The translations under genes were made by a program, and so were the position numbers. From positions 58,874,327 to 58,938,326 of the forward strand of contig OY829539.1 in the NCBI GenBank assembly GCA_963691705.1: 64,000 nucleotides of DNA, given 5' to 3'. Under the pieces are notes generated by a model. That model searched no databases and was not told the origin of the DNA. It worked only from the letters and a program-made list of their open reading frames with translations. The stretch is from Viola odorata. Its lineage: Eukaryota > Streptophyta > Magnoliopsida > Malpighiales > Violaceae. Positions 1 through 9,178 of the stretch are shown piece by piece. Numbering within the stretch: the stretch's first letter is position 1; each line of letters begins with the position of its first letter.

Positions 1-1362
1 TCCTAATGTTGTTTCTAAGTATGAAAACATATCTATATCTTCTCTTTTATTGGTTTCCCAATTTCTAACGACTGTCTGTTCCCAGATTAATATCTCGTCT
101 GGCCACAACTGAGGACTTTGTTGTTCTATTAATAACATTTGTGAACTGTAAAGTTTTCCTATAGGCATTCTTGTTCCTCTTCCTCTAAGATTTGATTCAC
201 CTTGGTATACTGCCGTGGCAGGTACCCATGGTTCTCTACCTAACATTTCTATTCCTGAGGCTCCAGGTGTTACGAATTCTGGTTTTGGTCTCTTAATTCC
301 TCTAGGATCTATGTTCTGGTCCATAAAGCTAACTTCTGATTTGAAAAAATCACTCATTACTGTTTTTCCATTTACTATGTCTATTACTAATGGTAGGTTA
401 AAAACTTCGTTCAACCTGTTATAGGCTTCTTCATATTCTAATCCTAACTCTGTCATACATTCTATTAACATGTCATCGACTTGTTCTTGTATATTGATTT
501 CTGTAAATTTTTTGTTAATTATTTGATCAAATGTTTTCTGAACTTCTTCTGTTTTAAAACCAGCTATTTCTTCTATTTCATTTATTTCTTCCGTTTCTTC
601 ATATATTTCTTCATATAATCCATATCCTATGCATTCTTCTATATTTTCATTCTCTGTGTCATATATGGGATTTTCTTCATTTTCTGTATCGTATATTGGT
701 TCTCCTAATTCTGCATTCATCATACTAATTTCTTGATCACTGTCATCTTCTTTTGTTGGTTCTTTTTCTACATAGTTATTAAATCTCATGCTATAATTTC
801 CATCTTTATCTTCATAAATGACACTCTTTTCTGGTACTAGTATTGTTTCAATAGTATCTGTGAATTTCTTTAGTGACCATTCTCGTCCTGCTAATTCTTC
901 AGGATCTATTTTTACTGGATCTATCATTTTAATTCCACGACTAGCTAGGTTCTTTACTATTCCTTCTATATTAACATTGTAATTCATACCAGATCTGTTA
1001 CTAGCTTTTCCTAAGATCGCTATACTGATTACTAAATTATTTCCTTTGTAATCTTCATATCCTTTGGTATCTAGACCTATTTTTAGATTTTTTAAATCTT
1101 TTATATCTTTTAATATTGCAGGTGCACAATAAAAGATAGCACTGTTCTGACTGAGATCTACTTCCATACCTGCTATGGTTGCTTTTTTAACATCTGTTTT
1201 CCATCATTTATCTAAAATTAGAACTAATGCTTTAGTTCCTAATGCTTTTCTTCCTAATCCTTTTATACCTATTACTATTAGTCCTGTATGTGCAAATAAT
1301 TTACCTGTTTGTTTTATTTTATCAATCATTTCTGGGGTGAATAAGTCTATTGTTTCTGCCGT
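1..1362 (-). pseudogene. Pararetroviral MP-CP fragment, lineage A (broken)
   Basis: On the minus strand this matches the MP-CP ORF at about 16503-17866 almost base for base. It carries the 30K-type movement-protein core, the acidic linker rich in IYDTENE motifs and the start of the coat domain. The window begins inside the coat region, so the 3' part is unseen. The frame is broken: in the movement domain a serine codon in a DKSWK context has become TGA (plus positions 1204-1206). The 5' end is cut at about 1358-1362, where the strand of viral DNA flips. The shared CGTAT at that joint is a 5-bp microhomology between MP antisense and leader sequence. It is an inherited viral fragment, not a host gene. 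Confidence 0.88.
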
Positions 1363-1678
1363 ATATACCACTCCCTTTCCTTTCTTTTCTTTCTTTCACC
1401 GGACACCCCCTCTTTATTGGTAGCGGAGCAAGACGTTCTTGGAAAATCTGACAAAAGACTTGGACAGGCGTGGCAAGGGTATCCACAGAAGGAGTAAAGC
1501 CTGCTATAACCACGAACCCGCCAGGGTGAGTTAGATCTTTAAGATATAATCTTGCTTTATTATCAATACTTTGTTTATGTTTAAAGAAATTTTTAATTTT
1601 ATAACTTTTTATTACTTATATTCGGGCTTATCTTTTAAAGGGAACTAATACTATTAAAACTGGAAACTTTTTCATAAA
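1363..1678 (+). other. Viral leader segment with PBS, lineage A
   Basis: This is pregenomic-RNA leader in plus orientation, matching the reverse complement of about 18690-18990. It includes the TATTTATTGG-type sequence before the PBS, the PBS itself and the GC-richer stretch after it, and ends just before ORF1. The leader upstream of the GTATATACCACTCC sequence is missing because of the inversion joint at about 1360. Confidence 0.8.
1418..1429 (+). promoter_or_regulatory. tRNA primer-binding site, TGGTAGCGGAGC
   Basis: The 12-mer matches the classical caulimovirid initiator-tRNA-Met PBS (TGGTATCAGAGC) at 10 of 12 positions and lies in the leader upstream of ORF1, where the family has it. The same 12 bases occur in the leaders of lineage A (18933-18944, minus) and lineage B (8799-8810, minus). 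Confidence 0.75.
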
Positions 1679-2192
1679 TTGATAAATCTTTTTTCTAAAT
1701 CTCCCAAAAAACACTCTCACCATTGCTAATCACAAGTTAAAAAGAATCGAATACTTAGACCTCGAGATTTTGAAGGATAAGTATAAAGTACCTACAGAAG
1801 TAAGTGAAATTACTTGCAGAGTAGATAAAAATTCAGAGCATAGACTCCACAGTTCTAACGCTCATTTAAACAGTCTAACAGACCTTATTATAAGTTTAGC
1901 AACTCGCTTAGACATAGAAAGAGATAATATTCATAAACAGATAGAAAGTATAAAAGAATCAATAATAGAAAACAGTCGTTTTAAAGGTCTTGTATTAGAA
2001 AATCTAGATTTTATTAAACACCAGAACGAATATATCCTCACAGAAAATAAAAAAGATAAAAGCATAAAACCAACAGAAGATTCACCAGAAATTTCTAGTT
2101 TAACCAAAGCCTTAGAAAAGCTAAACCTAGATAAAACTATTAAGATTATTAATAAACCAATAAAATATAATCACTGGTCACCCAGAAAATGA
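1679..2192 (+). pseudogene. Viral ORF1, AUG-free small ORF, lineage A, frameshifted
   Basis: This is a second copy of the small ORF at 18173-18688. A 2-bp loss in a CTCTCTC run (near 1718; CACTCTCTCACC in the other copy, CACTCTCACC here) shifts the frame in the N-terminal part, so only 1770-2192 reads cleanly. No ATG occurs in any frame between about 1681 and 2188. The ORF ends in TGA within AAAATGA, whose ATG starts the MP-CP ORF. The product is lysine-, glutamate- and leucine-rich with a likely helical or coiled-coil middle and ends YNHWSPRK. By position it may be the equivalent of the caulimovirid ORF1 or virion-associated protein; I cannot prove homology. Confidence 0.7.
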
Positions 2193-2376
2193 GTAACTTT
2201 AAACCTTTTAGTGGAAGTAGTAGAACCATACAAGAACAGCCTCGAAGAAGTATGTCTTCTAGAGAAGAAATCAGTGGAAACACCTTTCTAAATAAAGTAT
2301 TTAGTAAAGGATCAGGAAGTAATAGCTCACAGACTGTAGTCCAATTAGAAGAAGAAATAGATGTAGACAAAAACTA
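2189..2376 (+). pseudogene. Viral MP-CP N-terminal stub, lineage A
   Basis: The ATG overlaps the ORF1 stop (ATGA). About 61 codons match the start of the MP-CP ORF at 18176 (MSNFKPFSGSSRT). After DVDKN the sequence jumps to the C-terminal part of the TAV ORF, also in plus orientation, across a few unmatched bases near 2372-2377. The frame stops at 2393-2395. This joint deletes the rest of MP-CP, all of Pol and most of TAV. Confidence 0.8.
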
Positions 2377-2937
2377 TGACATATGGGAATGTTAGAACAG
2401 ATAACTTTCAGATTAGAAGAAGAAGGCAAAATTGAACAATATCTAGAAGAATTTGGAGAGAAATTCTTCCTGATTATAGGAAACATGGCTGTTAGAAAGA
2501 AACTAAGATGCATCATAGATTCTACTCTCCCAGCAGCAATGGGATTCGAAATAGTCCCTGCAAAGAAGAGAATTTTTGTTCTTACAGTAGACACAGACAG
2601 AGATCATATAGAGGACATCAAAATGATTGCTTTGGATCCATATGATTTTTCAGAACTAGAAAATCCAGAAATATACAAAGCAGCACAGAGTCCTAGAGCC
2701 CTCTACACACCAGAAACTTGGATGAGTTACCATCTCTTAGGAGAAGGATACTTTATCCAGATCTACAGCACCAAAGAATGGAAGATGTTCCTTCCACATT
2801 CTGGAGATGGAAGACTTCTTGAAGAAGACAATATCATCAATCTCATAGAAGATCTACAAGACAGAGAAATGACAGAAGCTGGAAACGATAGTGATGACAC
2901 TATTCCCACTATTCCAGATACACACAGAGACATCTAG
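2377..2937 (+). pseudogene. Viral TAV/viroplasmin C-terminal fragment, lineage A
   Basis: An open frame from ATG 2383 to TAG 2935-2937 (184 codons) matches the last third of the TAV-like ORF at 12206-14005. The N-terminal viroplasmin domain and the coiled coil are absent. It is followed directly by the as-1-like elements and promoter, as in the complete copy, so the downstream context is intact viral sequence. Confidence 0.85.
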
Positions 2938-2945
2938 AAGGACGA

Positions 2946-2988
2946 CGTAAGCAATGACGTCTATAGAAAAGAATCGTAAGCAATGACG
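2946..2988 (+). promoter_or_regulatory. Duplicated as-1-like activator (CGTAAGCAATGACG x2)
   Basis: Two identical 14-mers start at 2946 and 2975, 29 bp apart, each with a TGACG core. TGACG pairs make up the as-1 element of the CaMV 35S promoter, which binds TGA-type bZIP factors. They lie directly after the TAV stop and about 180-220 bp upstream of the TATA box. The minus-strand copy has the same pair at 12155-12197. Confidence 0.7.
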
Positions 2989-3165
2989 ATCACAGAAGAC
3001 AGCTGTTAAAAGTAGAAAGACAGTCACCTGTCTTTTGGCAGGATATAATTATTGTAACTTTACTTTTCTTTAATAATTGTAGCTTTCCTTTCTTTTCTTT
3101 AGGACCTCTCCTTTTGCTTTCTTTTTAGAAAGTGTCGGCCATTATGTTTGGCCTTATAGTTTCTC

Positions 3166-3172
3166 TATATAA
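3166..3172 (+). promoter_or_regulatory. TATA box of pregenomic-RNA promoter, lineage A
   Basis: TATATAA lies in the context CTCTATATAAGGGG, followed by CCCCTTCATTTG. This closely resembles the TATA/start region of caulimovirus 35S promoters. Transcription would start about 30 bp downstream, near 3195, and read into the leader with the A-tract and PBS. Confidence 0.75.
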
Positions 3173-3194
3173 GGGGCTCTCCCCTTCATTTGTA

Positions 3195-3317
3195 AGTAAC
3201 AAAAACCGAATACAACGAGAGCATTTTCATTCAACATATGTCTCTCTAAACTCTCTCTCTAGTTTCCAGTTCCCAAATAGTTCCTTAGTTCCCCGTACCT
3301 AAACAGTAGCCCATATA

Positions 3318-3356
<39 letters not shown>

Positions 3357-3500
3357 TCGAACCGGCGACTGTACATTACCCTCGTCGGAGAAAACTTTTC
3401 TCTCCCTCTCTCTAAAACAAACCAACCGCTGCGTATATACCACTCCCTTTCCTTTCTTTTCTTTCTTTCACCGGACACCCCCTCTTTATTGGTAGCGGAG
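3195..3500 (+). other. Viral leader 5' part with A-tract, hairpin and cut PBS, lineage A
   Basis: From the presumed start site the leader holds a 33-nt A run (3321-3353), a hairpin AGTCG-AACCGG-CGACT (3355-3370), pyrimidine-rich sequence and the first 11 bases of the PBS (3490-3500). It then joins antisense TAV sequence. The break is inside the PBS, where caulimovirid virion DNA normally carries a strand discontinuity. Confidence 0.75.
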
Positions 3501-4932
3501 AAGGGACTATTTCGAATCCCATTGCTGCTGGGAGAGTAGAATCTATGATGCATCTTAGTTTCTTTCTAACAGCCATGTTTCCTATAATCAGGAAGAATTT
3601 CTCTCCAAATTCTTCTAGATATTGTTCAATTTTGCCTTCTTCTTCTAATCTGAAAGTTATCTGTTCTAACATTCCCATATGGAAGAATGACAGGATTTTT
3701 TGAAAAGGAAGGTCTGTGATATTTAAATCTACTTGGAGTTTGAATAGTCCGGCTGTTTCTGTGTCTTTTAGATATTTGGAGAATGGTCCTCTGTTTAAGG
3801 CGAAGGGTTTTTGGATGACTTTTACTCCTCTAAATTTCCATCCTGGTTCTCCAAAATGCATTTTTACTATCTCTTTCTGTGCATTAAGTAGTCCTTCAAA
3901 ATGGCTACTTTCTGTTTTCTGTTTGATTATTTCTTCTCCTTCAGGCCATTCTTCAAATAGTGGCTGGAGGACTCTACTAGCAGGCATGTCTAAAAGTCTG
4001 GCTTTAAGCTGTGTATTGCTTCTGTTTACTGGGGTTTTTTCCTTTTGAAGGAATTTGTCTAGCTGTTGGACCTTGCTGTTTAAACTTTTCATTATATTTT
4101 CTCTTTGTGAAGCCAGTGTTTCTATGGATTTAGTCTGTTTTTCTGCTTTTTCTCTCTTTTGTTCGAGGAATGCAATCTGTGTAGCTGTCTGTTGTTGGAG
4201 TTGGGCCAACTGTTCTTCTAACTTTCTGTTTTTATCTTCTAGCCTTGCTATGAGCTGGCTGGTATCTTCTCTAGCTACTTCTGAGTAAGGCCTGACTGTT
4301 TCAGGTTCTATGTAGAAGTTTGGGCCTAATTGGGCCCTTGCTTCTTCTAAGGCCTCAGAGAAACTGTGATATCCCACGTATATGGGATTTTGACACATGA
4401 TGAAATTCTTAACTGTATTGAAACTGTTAAAGACTCCTGTTTTTAAACCTCTGTATATCACGTAATGTGAAAAAGACTTTCTGTGTATCTTGGGATTTTT
4501 GTCTGAGAAATACATGCTTAAGGCATTTAAGCATTGTACTTTGAACTGAGTTGCTGCAGGAAGGGTCTGTATGTGCCAGATATTATCTAGCAAACATTGC
4601 TGTTCTCTATCTATATTCAATCCTTCAAAGGGTTTGAATTTTTTGTTACCTCCTTCTGTAAATTCTGGAAGGTACATTGTACCAAATCTAAGATCTCTGT
4701 TTGTTCCTCTAACTGGAGAGGCTCTCTGTGTGGATGGAACCATTTTCTGTATATTAGAGGATGATGACCCTCTTTCTGTAATTGTGACTGGCATAGCCAG
4801 ATTGTTTCTGTACATGATGGTTCTGTCTGATACTGATTCTTGAGTGTCTGGCTCCTGTTTGTTTTCTGTCTGTTCCTTGAACATCTGTTCTTTGGGTTTA
4901 ATCACCCTTTTCTTCATTCTTACCTGTATCAT
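3412..4932 (-). pseudogene. Viral TAV/viroplasmin-like ORF, lineage A, chimeric C-terminus
   Basis: About the first 478 codons match the TAV-like ORF at 12206-14005: a basic N-terminus, the viroplasmin domain (SHYVIYRGLKTGVF, Pfam Caulimovirus viroplasmin / RNase H1 N-domain type) near residues 155-205, and a glutamine/glutamate-rich coiled coil near 225-300. At 3500 the sequence switches to antisense leader. The frame happens to run on for about 28 unrelated codons to a stop at 3412, so the ORF is a rearrangement chimera lacking the native C-terminus. In the family this protein drives re-initiation on polycistronic RNA. The ATG overlaps the Pol stop as ATGA. Confidence 0.85.
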
Positions 4933-6525
4933 TTAAATAGTTTTTCAATATTTCTAGACAGTAAATCTGCCAAACTGTTATTTTTTCCTTTTATATGTTC
5001 GAAACAGATTTTATATCCATTTCCTTGTATTAAATTCTGTAAATTTACCCATCTTGTTCTGTTTATCTTTTTACTGTTTTCGTTTTTTAGAAACTTAACT
5101 ATTGCTTCACAATCTGTTCTGACTGTAAATTCATTCTGTAGGTGAATCTTAAATTTGTCTAGAGCATTTATTAATGCTTGAATTTCAAAATCTAGGCTTG
5201 TCCAATTCTGTCCTGTTTTAAAATTACCACTTGCATAAGCGGCAATCTTTTCTTTTTCTTTTTCTGAATATTTATTGGGTTTACAGATCATGACTGCTCC
5301 CCATCCTTCTTTACTACCATCACATTCAATGATGATATAATCTGTTATTAAGGGTAACTCTAATGGCTTAATTCTTTTAACCTGTTCCTTAATTTGTTTT
5401 ACTAGTTCTATATCTTCTTTGTTAAAATTTCTCTGTCCATTTTTTGCTGTTTTACTATAAAGAGGTCCTACTAATTTACTTAAATTGGGGATAAACTTTC
5501 TAGCATAGTTTAGTATTCCTAAAAATGCTTGTATCTGTTTTAAGCCTTCTAATCTATCTGGAAATTTTAGAATGTTTTCTGCTATGTGAGGCTGTAATTC
5601 TATTTTTCCATTTCCTATTTCTAATCCTAAAAAGGATATTTTTCTTTTATATAATTCCATTTTTCTTTTACTGACTACTATGTTGTGTTTTTCTATTTTC
5701 TGAAAGATCTGTCTTAAATGATTTTCATGTTCTTTGATATTATTACTGGCTACTAAAATATCGTCTATATATACTAGGCAAAAATCAAATTCTAAGAAAA
5801 TAGAGTCCATAAATCTTTGAAATACTGCTGGTGCATTTTTTAATCCGAACGAAAGAACATTCCATTCGAAATGCCCTTCTGAACATGTAAAGGCTGTCCA
5901 TTGTTTAAACCATTCTTCTAACTTTAGTTGATTGTATCCTGATTTTAAATCAAATTTACTAAAAATCTTTTTCTGTTGTATTAATCCTATTAGGCTGTCT
6001 TTATTTGGGATGTTATAAGCATCATCTATTGTATTATCGTTTAACCTTTTATAATTATAGACTATTCTGGCTTTTCCTCTTTTGATCTCACTGTGATTTC
6101 TAACTATAAAGGCTGCTGTTCTATGAGGACTATCTGATCTTCTGATTAATCCCTGGTTTAACATCTCAGGAATTTGTTTTCTAAATTCCTCTTTATCTAA
6201 TGGACTGTAATCTATATTTGCTGTTATAATTCTTATGTCAGGATTCTTAATCTGCATTTTGACTTTATATTCTACTTTGTTTCTGGTAATATCTTCACTT
6301 ATTAATCCTATTTTTTCTAATCTCTGTATTATGGGGTAGTTTTTACTATTTTTAATATCTGGTCCTTTTTCTAAATCTAAGGCCAATTCTCTTCCTAACA
6401 TAGTGTATGTTTCGTTTTCTACATAATTTGTTCTTTTTGTCTCTGGTTTTAAAAATTCTAGTGTAGGTTGTCCACCACGCTTTCGTGCGAACTCCGCTGT
6501 CTGTATATATTTATTTGTTGGAAAT
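4929..6525 (-). pseudogene. Viral RT-RNase H (5'-truncated Pol), lineage A
   Basis: The open frame from the internal Met at 6401 contains the RT domain (YIDDILVAS, about residues 211-219 from that Met), a connection region and RNase H (ECDGSKEGWGA; later FTVRTDCEA and NSLADLL). It continues in frame upstream to about 6525, where the protease half has been lost at a rearrangement joint. No internal stop is seen in the RT-RNase H part. It is nearly identical to 14002-15600. The enzyme would copy pregenomic RNA into DNA, but the fragment has no protease or native start. Confidence 0.88.
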
Positions 6526-6584
6526 GTATATATATATTCAACGAATAAAAATTCTAGTGCACCTGCAATATATATATATATATA
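6526..6584. other. Filler DNA at an inversion joint
   Basis: About 60 bp match neither flanking viral segment. The filler has two (TA)n runs and, between them, a 14-mer TAAAAATTCTAGTG (6546-6559) also present at 6450-6463 in the adjacent Pol fragment. Such templated filler is a known product of error-prone end joining in plants. Confidence 0.55.
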
Positions 6585-6716
6585 TATTGTTTAAAGTTCT
6601 GTTTATCATAAACTTGTGTAGAAGCTTTTATGTTTGTTTTGATTTATGTTGTTATAAATTGGGCTTAATCTTTAAGGGAACTAAAGCTATAAAGCTAGAA
6701 ACTATCTTAAAATCTG
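6585..6716 (+). other. Viral leader 3' part, lineage B
   Basis: The sequence is divergent but recognisably similar to the lineage A leader just before ORF1 (compare GGGCTTAATCTTTAAGGGAAC with GGGCTTATCTTTTAAAGGGAAC at 1624). It leads directly into ORF1 of lineage B. Confidence 0.6.
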
Positions 6717-7224
6717 AAACCTCTTTCAAACATCTTTCAAGTGTTACAAAATTGCAAATCAAAGGCTTAAACGCATCGAATACTTAGATCTAGAAGTATC
6801 AAAAGAAAAATATAGAATATCAACAGAAGGAAGTGAAATTAGTTGCAGAGTAGATAAAACCGTAGAGCACAAACTTCATAGTACAAACGCTCATTTAAAC
6901 GGATTAACAGATCTAATCATAAGTCTAGGAAATCACCTAGAAACAGAGAAGGAAAGCATTAATAAACAGATCAGTAATATAACGGGAGTTATATCAGAAA
7001 ATAATAGATTTATAAAAATTATAACAGAAAATTTAGATTATATCAGAGGACAAAACGAGTATATTCTTACAGAATTTAAAAAGACTAGAACTACAGACAA
7101 AAGACCAGAAGAGTCACAAGATATCTTAGGATTAACAAAGGCCTTGGATAGGTTAAAACTAGATAATAATCAAAGAATTAGTATTAAACCCATAAAATAT
7201 AATCATTGGTTACCCAGAAAATGA
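6717..7224 (+). CDS. Viral ORF1, AUG-free small ORF, lineage B
   Basis: A frame open from about 6717 to TGA 7222-7224 is homologous to ORF1 of lineage A: it has the IANQRLKRIEYLDLE, NAHLNGLTDLIISL, NEYILTE and C-terminal IKYNHWLPRK blocks. It contains no ATG in this or any other frame from about 6661 to 7220; the first ATG is that of the next ORF, overlapping the stop as ATGA. It is predicted soluble and largely helical with a charged C-terminal third. Initiation would have to be at a non-AUG codon, as reported for ORF1 of rice tungro bacilliform virus. The exact start cannot be fixed. Function is unknown; the position suggests a P1/VAP-like role. Confidence 0.6.
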
Positions 7225-7757
7225 ATAACTTCACACCTTTTAGTGGATCCAGTAGAACAGTACAAGAACCAAGCAGAAGAGAAGAATCTAGAAGAAGTGT
7301 ATCTTCTAGAGAAGAGGTTAATAATTCATTTTTAGGAAGAGTATTCAGTAGAGGGTCAGGCAGTAACAGTTCAGAAACAGTAGTTCAATTAGAGGAAGAA
7401 ATAGATGTAGAAAGAAACTTAGAAATATATAACAATGAGCAATTAGATGCTCTAAATCCTAGAACTTTATACAGGGTAGGACCTCTAAATCTAAACACAG
7501 TACTTATTAGAAGTAATAGAGAAGAGAGTCTAAGGGTAGTAAATACAGCAGAAACAATAGATTTATTTACACCAGAAATGATAAATAAAATAAAGAAAAC
7601 AGGGAAAATGTTTGCACACGTAGGATTAGTAGTAATAGGAATAAAAGGATTAGGAAGAAAAGAACTAGGAACTAAAGTTTTAGTTTTAATATTAGATAAA
7701 TCATGGAAAACAGATGTCAAGAAAGCAACCATAGCAGGAATGGAAGTAGACCTACTA
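7221..7757 (+). pseudogene. Viral movement-protein fragment, lineage B
   Basis: It starts at ATG 7221 and reads about 177 viral codons: a serine-rich N-terminus, then the front half of a 30K-superfamily-like movement domain (VLILDKSWKTDVKKATIAGM). Near 7757 the sequence switches to antisense coat-protein DNA, and the frame ends at 7790 after a short unrelated tail. The protein would widen plasmodesmata for cell-to-cell movement; here the second half of the domain is missing. Confidence 0.82.
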
Positions 7758-8820
7758 AATTTGTTCTATCTATATTTTTATGCTTGTTAGGACAACTGTT
7801 TGCTAAATGTTGTGGATCCCCACAAATAAAACACGTGCAACTTCTATCTTTAGGTTTTTTAACATATCTATTTTTATTTTTCCAAGGTTTATCCTTTCTA
7901 TAAGACGTGCTTTTTCTAAGGAATTTCTTCTTTTTATCATAGTATCCATATGCCTGTGGTGTATAAATAGTTGTTCTACAAAACGCCCAAGCTTGACGTT
8001 TTATCTGTTCTTGCATTGTAGCTTCTTTGCATTTATCTTCTAATTTTTTAAATACGTATGTAATTCTAGGTCCTATTCCTAAGTCTACTATGTGACCACA
8101 ATCTCTATTCCATTCTTCATGCATTGATCTACCTAAATCGCCTGGAAGCTTTATGAAATATTTATTACATAAATCATCATCCATGGCTTTACCAGTTTGA
8201 GCTAATAATCTGGCAAAATCTGAGCTAAATTCGTTGATATATTTGAAATCTGTAATACTGAGCTGTTCTAAATTTCTGACTGCAGTATCCTGTATAAATG
8301 TATTTTCTTTTGCTGGGTCTACCCCTAACAATAAAATTCTAATTTGGCTTGTGAAATTATAGGGATTGTCTCCTAATGATTTAATAGTGTTTATACTATC
8401 TGGATCCTTTAATTTTTTACTTTGCCAAATACCTAAGGCTGTTGGTCCTAATGTTGTTTCTAAATAGGAAAACATATCTATATCATCTCTTTTATTGGTT
8501 TCCCAATTTCTAACTACTGTTTGTTCCCATACTAGTATTTCGTCTGGCCATAACTGAGGACTCTGTTGTTCTATTAACAGCATATTTGAACTATACAATT
8601 TTCCTATTGGCATTCTTGCCCCTCTTCCTTTGAAGTTCGACTCTCCCTGGTATACTGCCGTAGCAGGTGTCCAAGGTTCTCTACCTAACATTTCTGTTCC
8701 TGCTGTTCCAGGTGTCACGAACTCAGGTTTAGGTCTTTTTATTCCTCTTGAGTCTATATTTTGATCTTTTGTCAGATTTGCCCAAAGGAAACGTCTGAGC
8801 TCCGCTACCAATAAAAACAC
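7717..8820 (-). pseudogene. Viral coat-protein segment with zinc knuckle, lineage B, chimeric ends
   Basis: The core (about 7757-8764) is coat protein from the DQNID block to a CCHC zinc knuckle, CFICGDPQHLANSC (CX2CX4HX4C), preceded by a lysine-rich stretch; both are hallmarks of caulimovirid capsid protein and pregenomic-RNA binding. The first ~18 codons are antisense-derived leader sequence from the joint near 8765, and the last ~12 come from antisense movement-protein DNA, so neither end is native. This is the only copy here that keeps the zinc knuckle; lineage A lost it by deletion. Confidence 0.85.
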
Positions 8821-9178
8821 GAAGGCCGGATAAACAAAGCTGGTATTGAAGATATACAGTCACCAACAGTATAAAAACACGAAGGCCGGATAAACAAAGC
8901 TGGTATTGAAGATATACAGTCACCAACAGTCACCGGTTTGACTACTCTTTTTTTTTTTTTTTTTTTTTATCTATGGGCTACTGTTTAGTGCTTGGGAACT
9001 AAGGGGATGTTAAGGCTAGAAACTAGAGAGAGAAATTAGTGAGACATAGGGATTGAAGGAAATGCTCTCGTTGTATTGATTTCTTGTGTTTTACAAATGA
9101 AGGGGGGGTCCCCTTATAAAGAAAAACTGATACTAAGGGCCAAGACAGGTGGCCGACAAGGAATCAAGCTAAAGAAAA
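8765..9178 (-). other. Viral promoter and leader, lineage B
   Basis: Reading on the minus strand, this holds a TATA box (TTTATAAGG; plus 9114-9120), the CTTCATTTG-type sequence after it, the leader with an oligo(A) tract (8948-8968), the hairpin AGTCA-AACCGG-TGACT (8928-8943), a perfect 60-bp tandem duplication (8811-8930) and the PBS (8799-8810). Order and spacing match lineage A. The 3' edge joins coat-protein sequence at about 8765 and the 5' edge joins Pol DNA near 9179. Confidence 0.75.
8811..8930. repeat. 60-bp perfect tandem duplication in lineage B leader
   Basis: 8811-8870 and 8871-8930 are identical, each starting ATAAAAACACGAAGG. The repeat lies between the PBS and the conserved hairpin. 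Lineage A has no duplication here. Confidence 0.9.
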
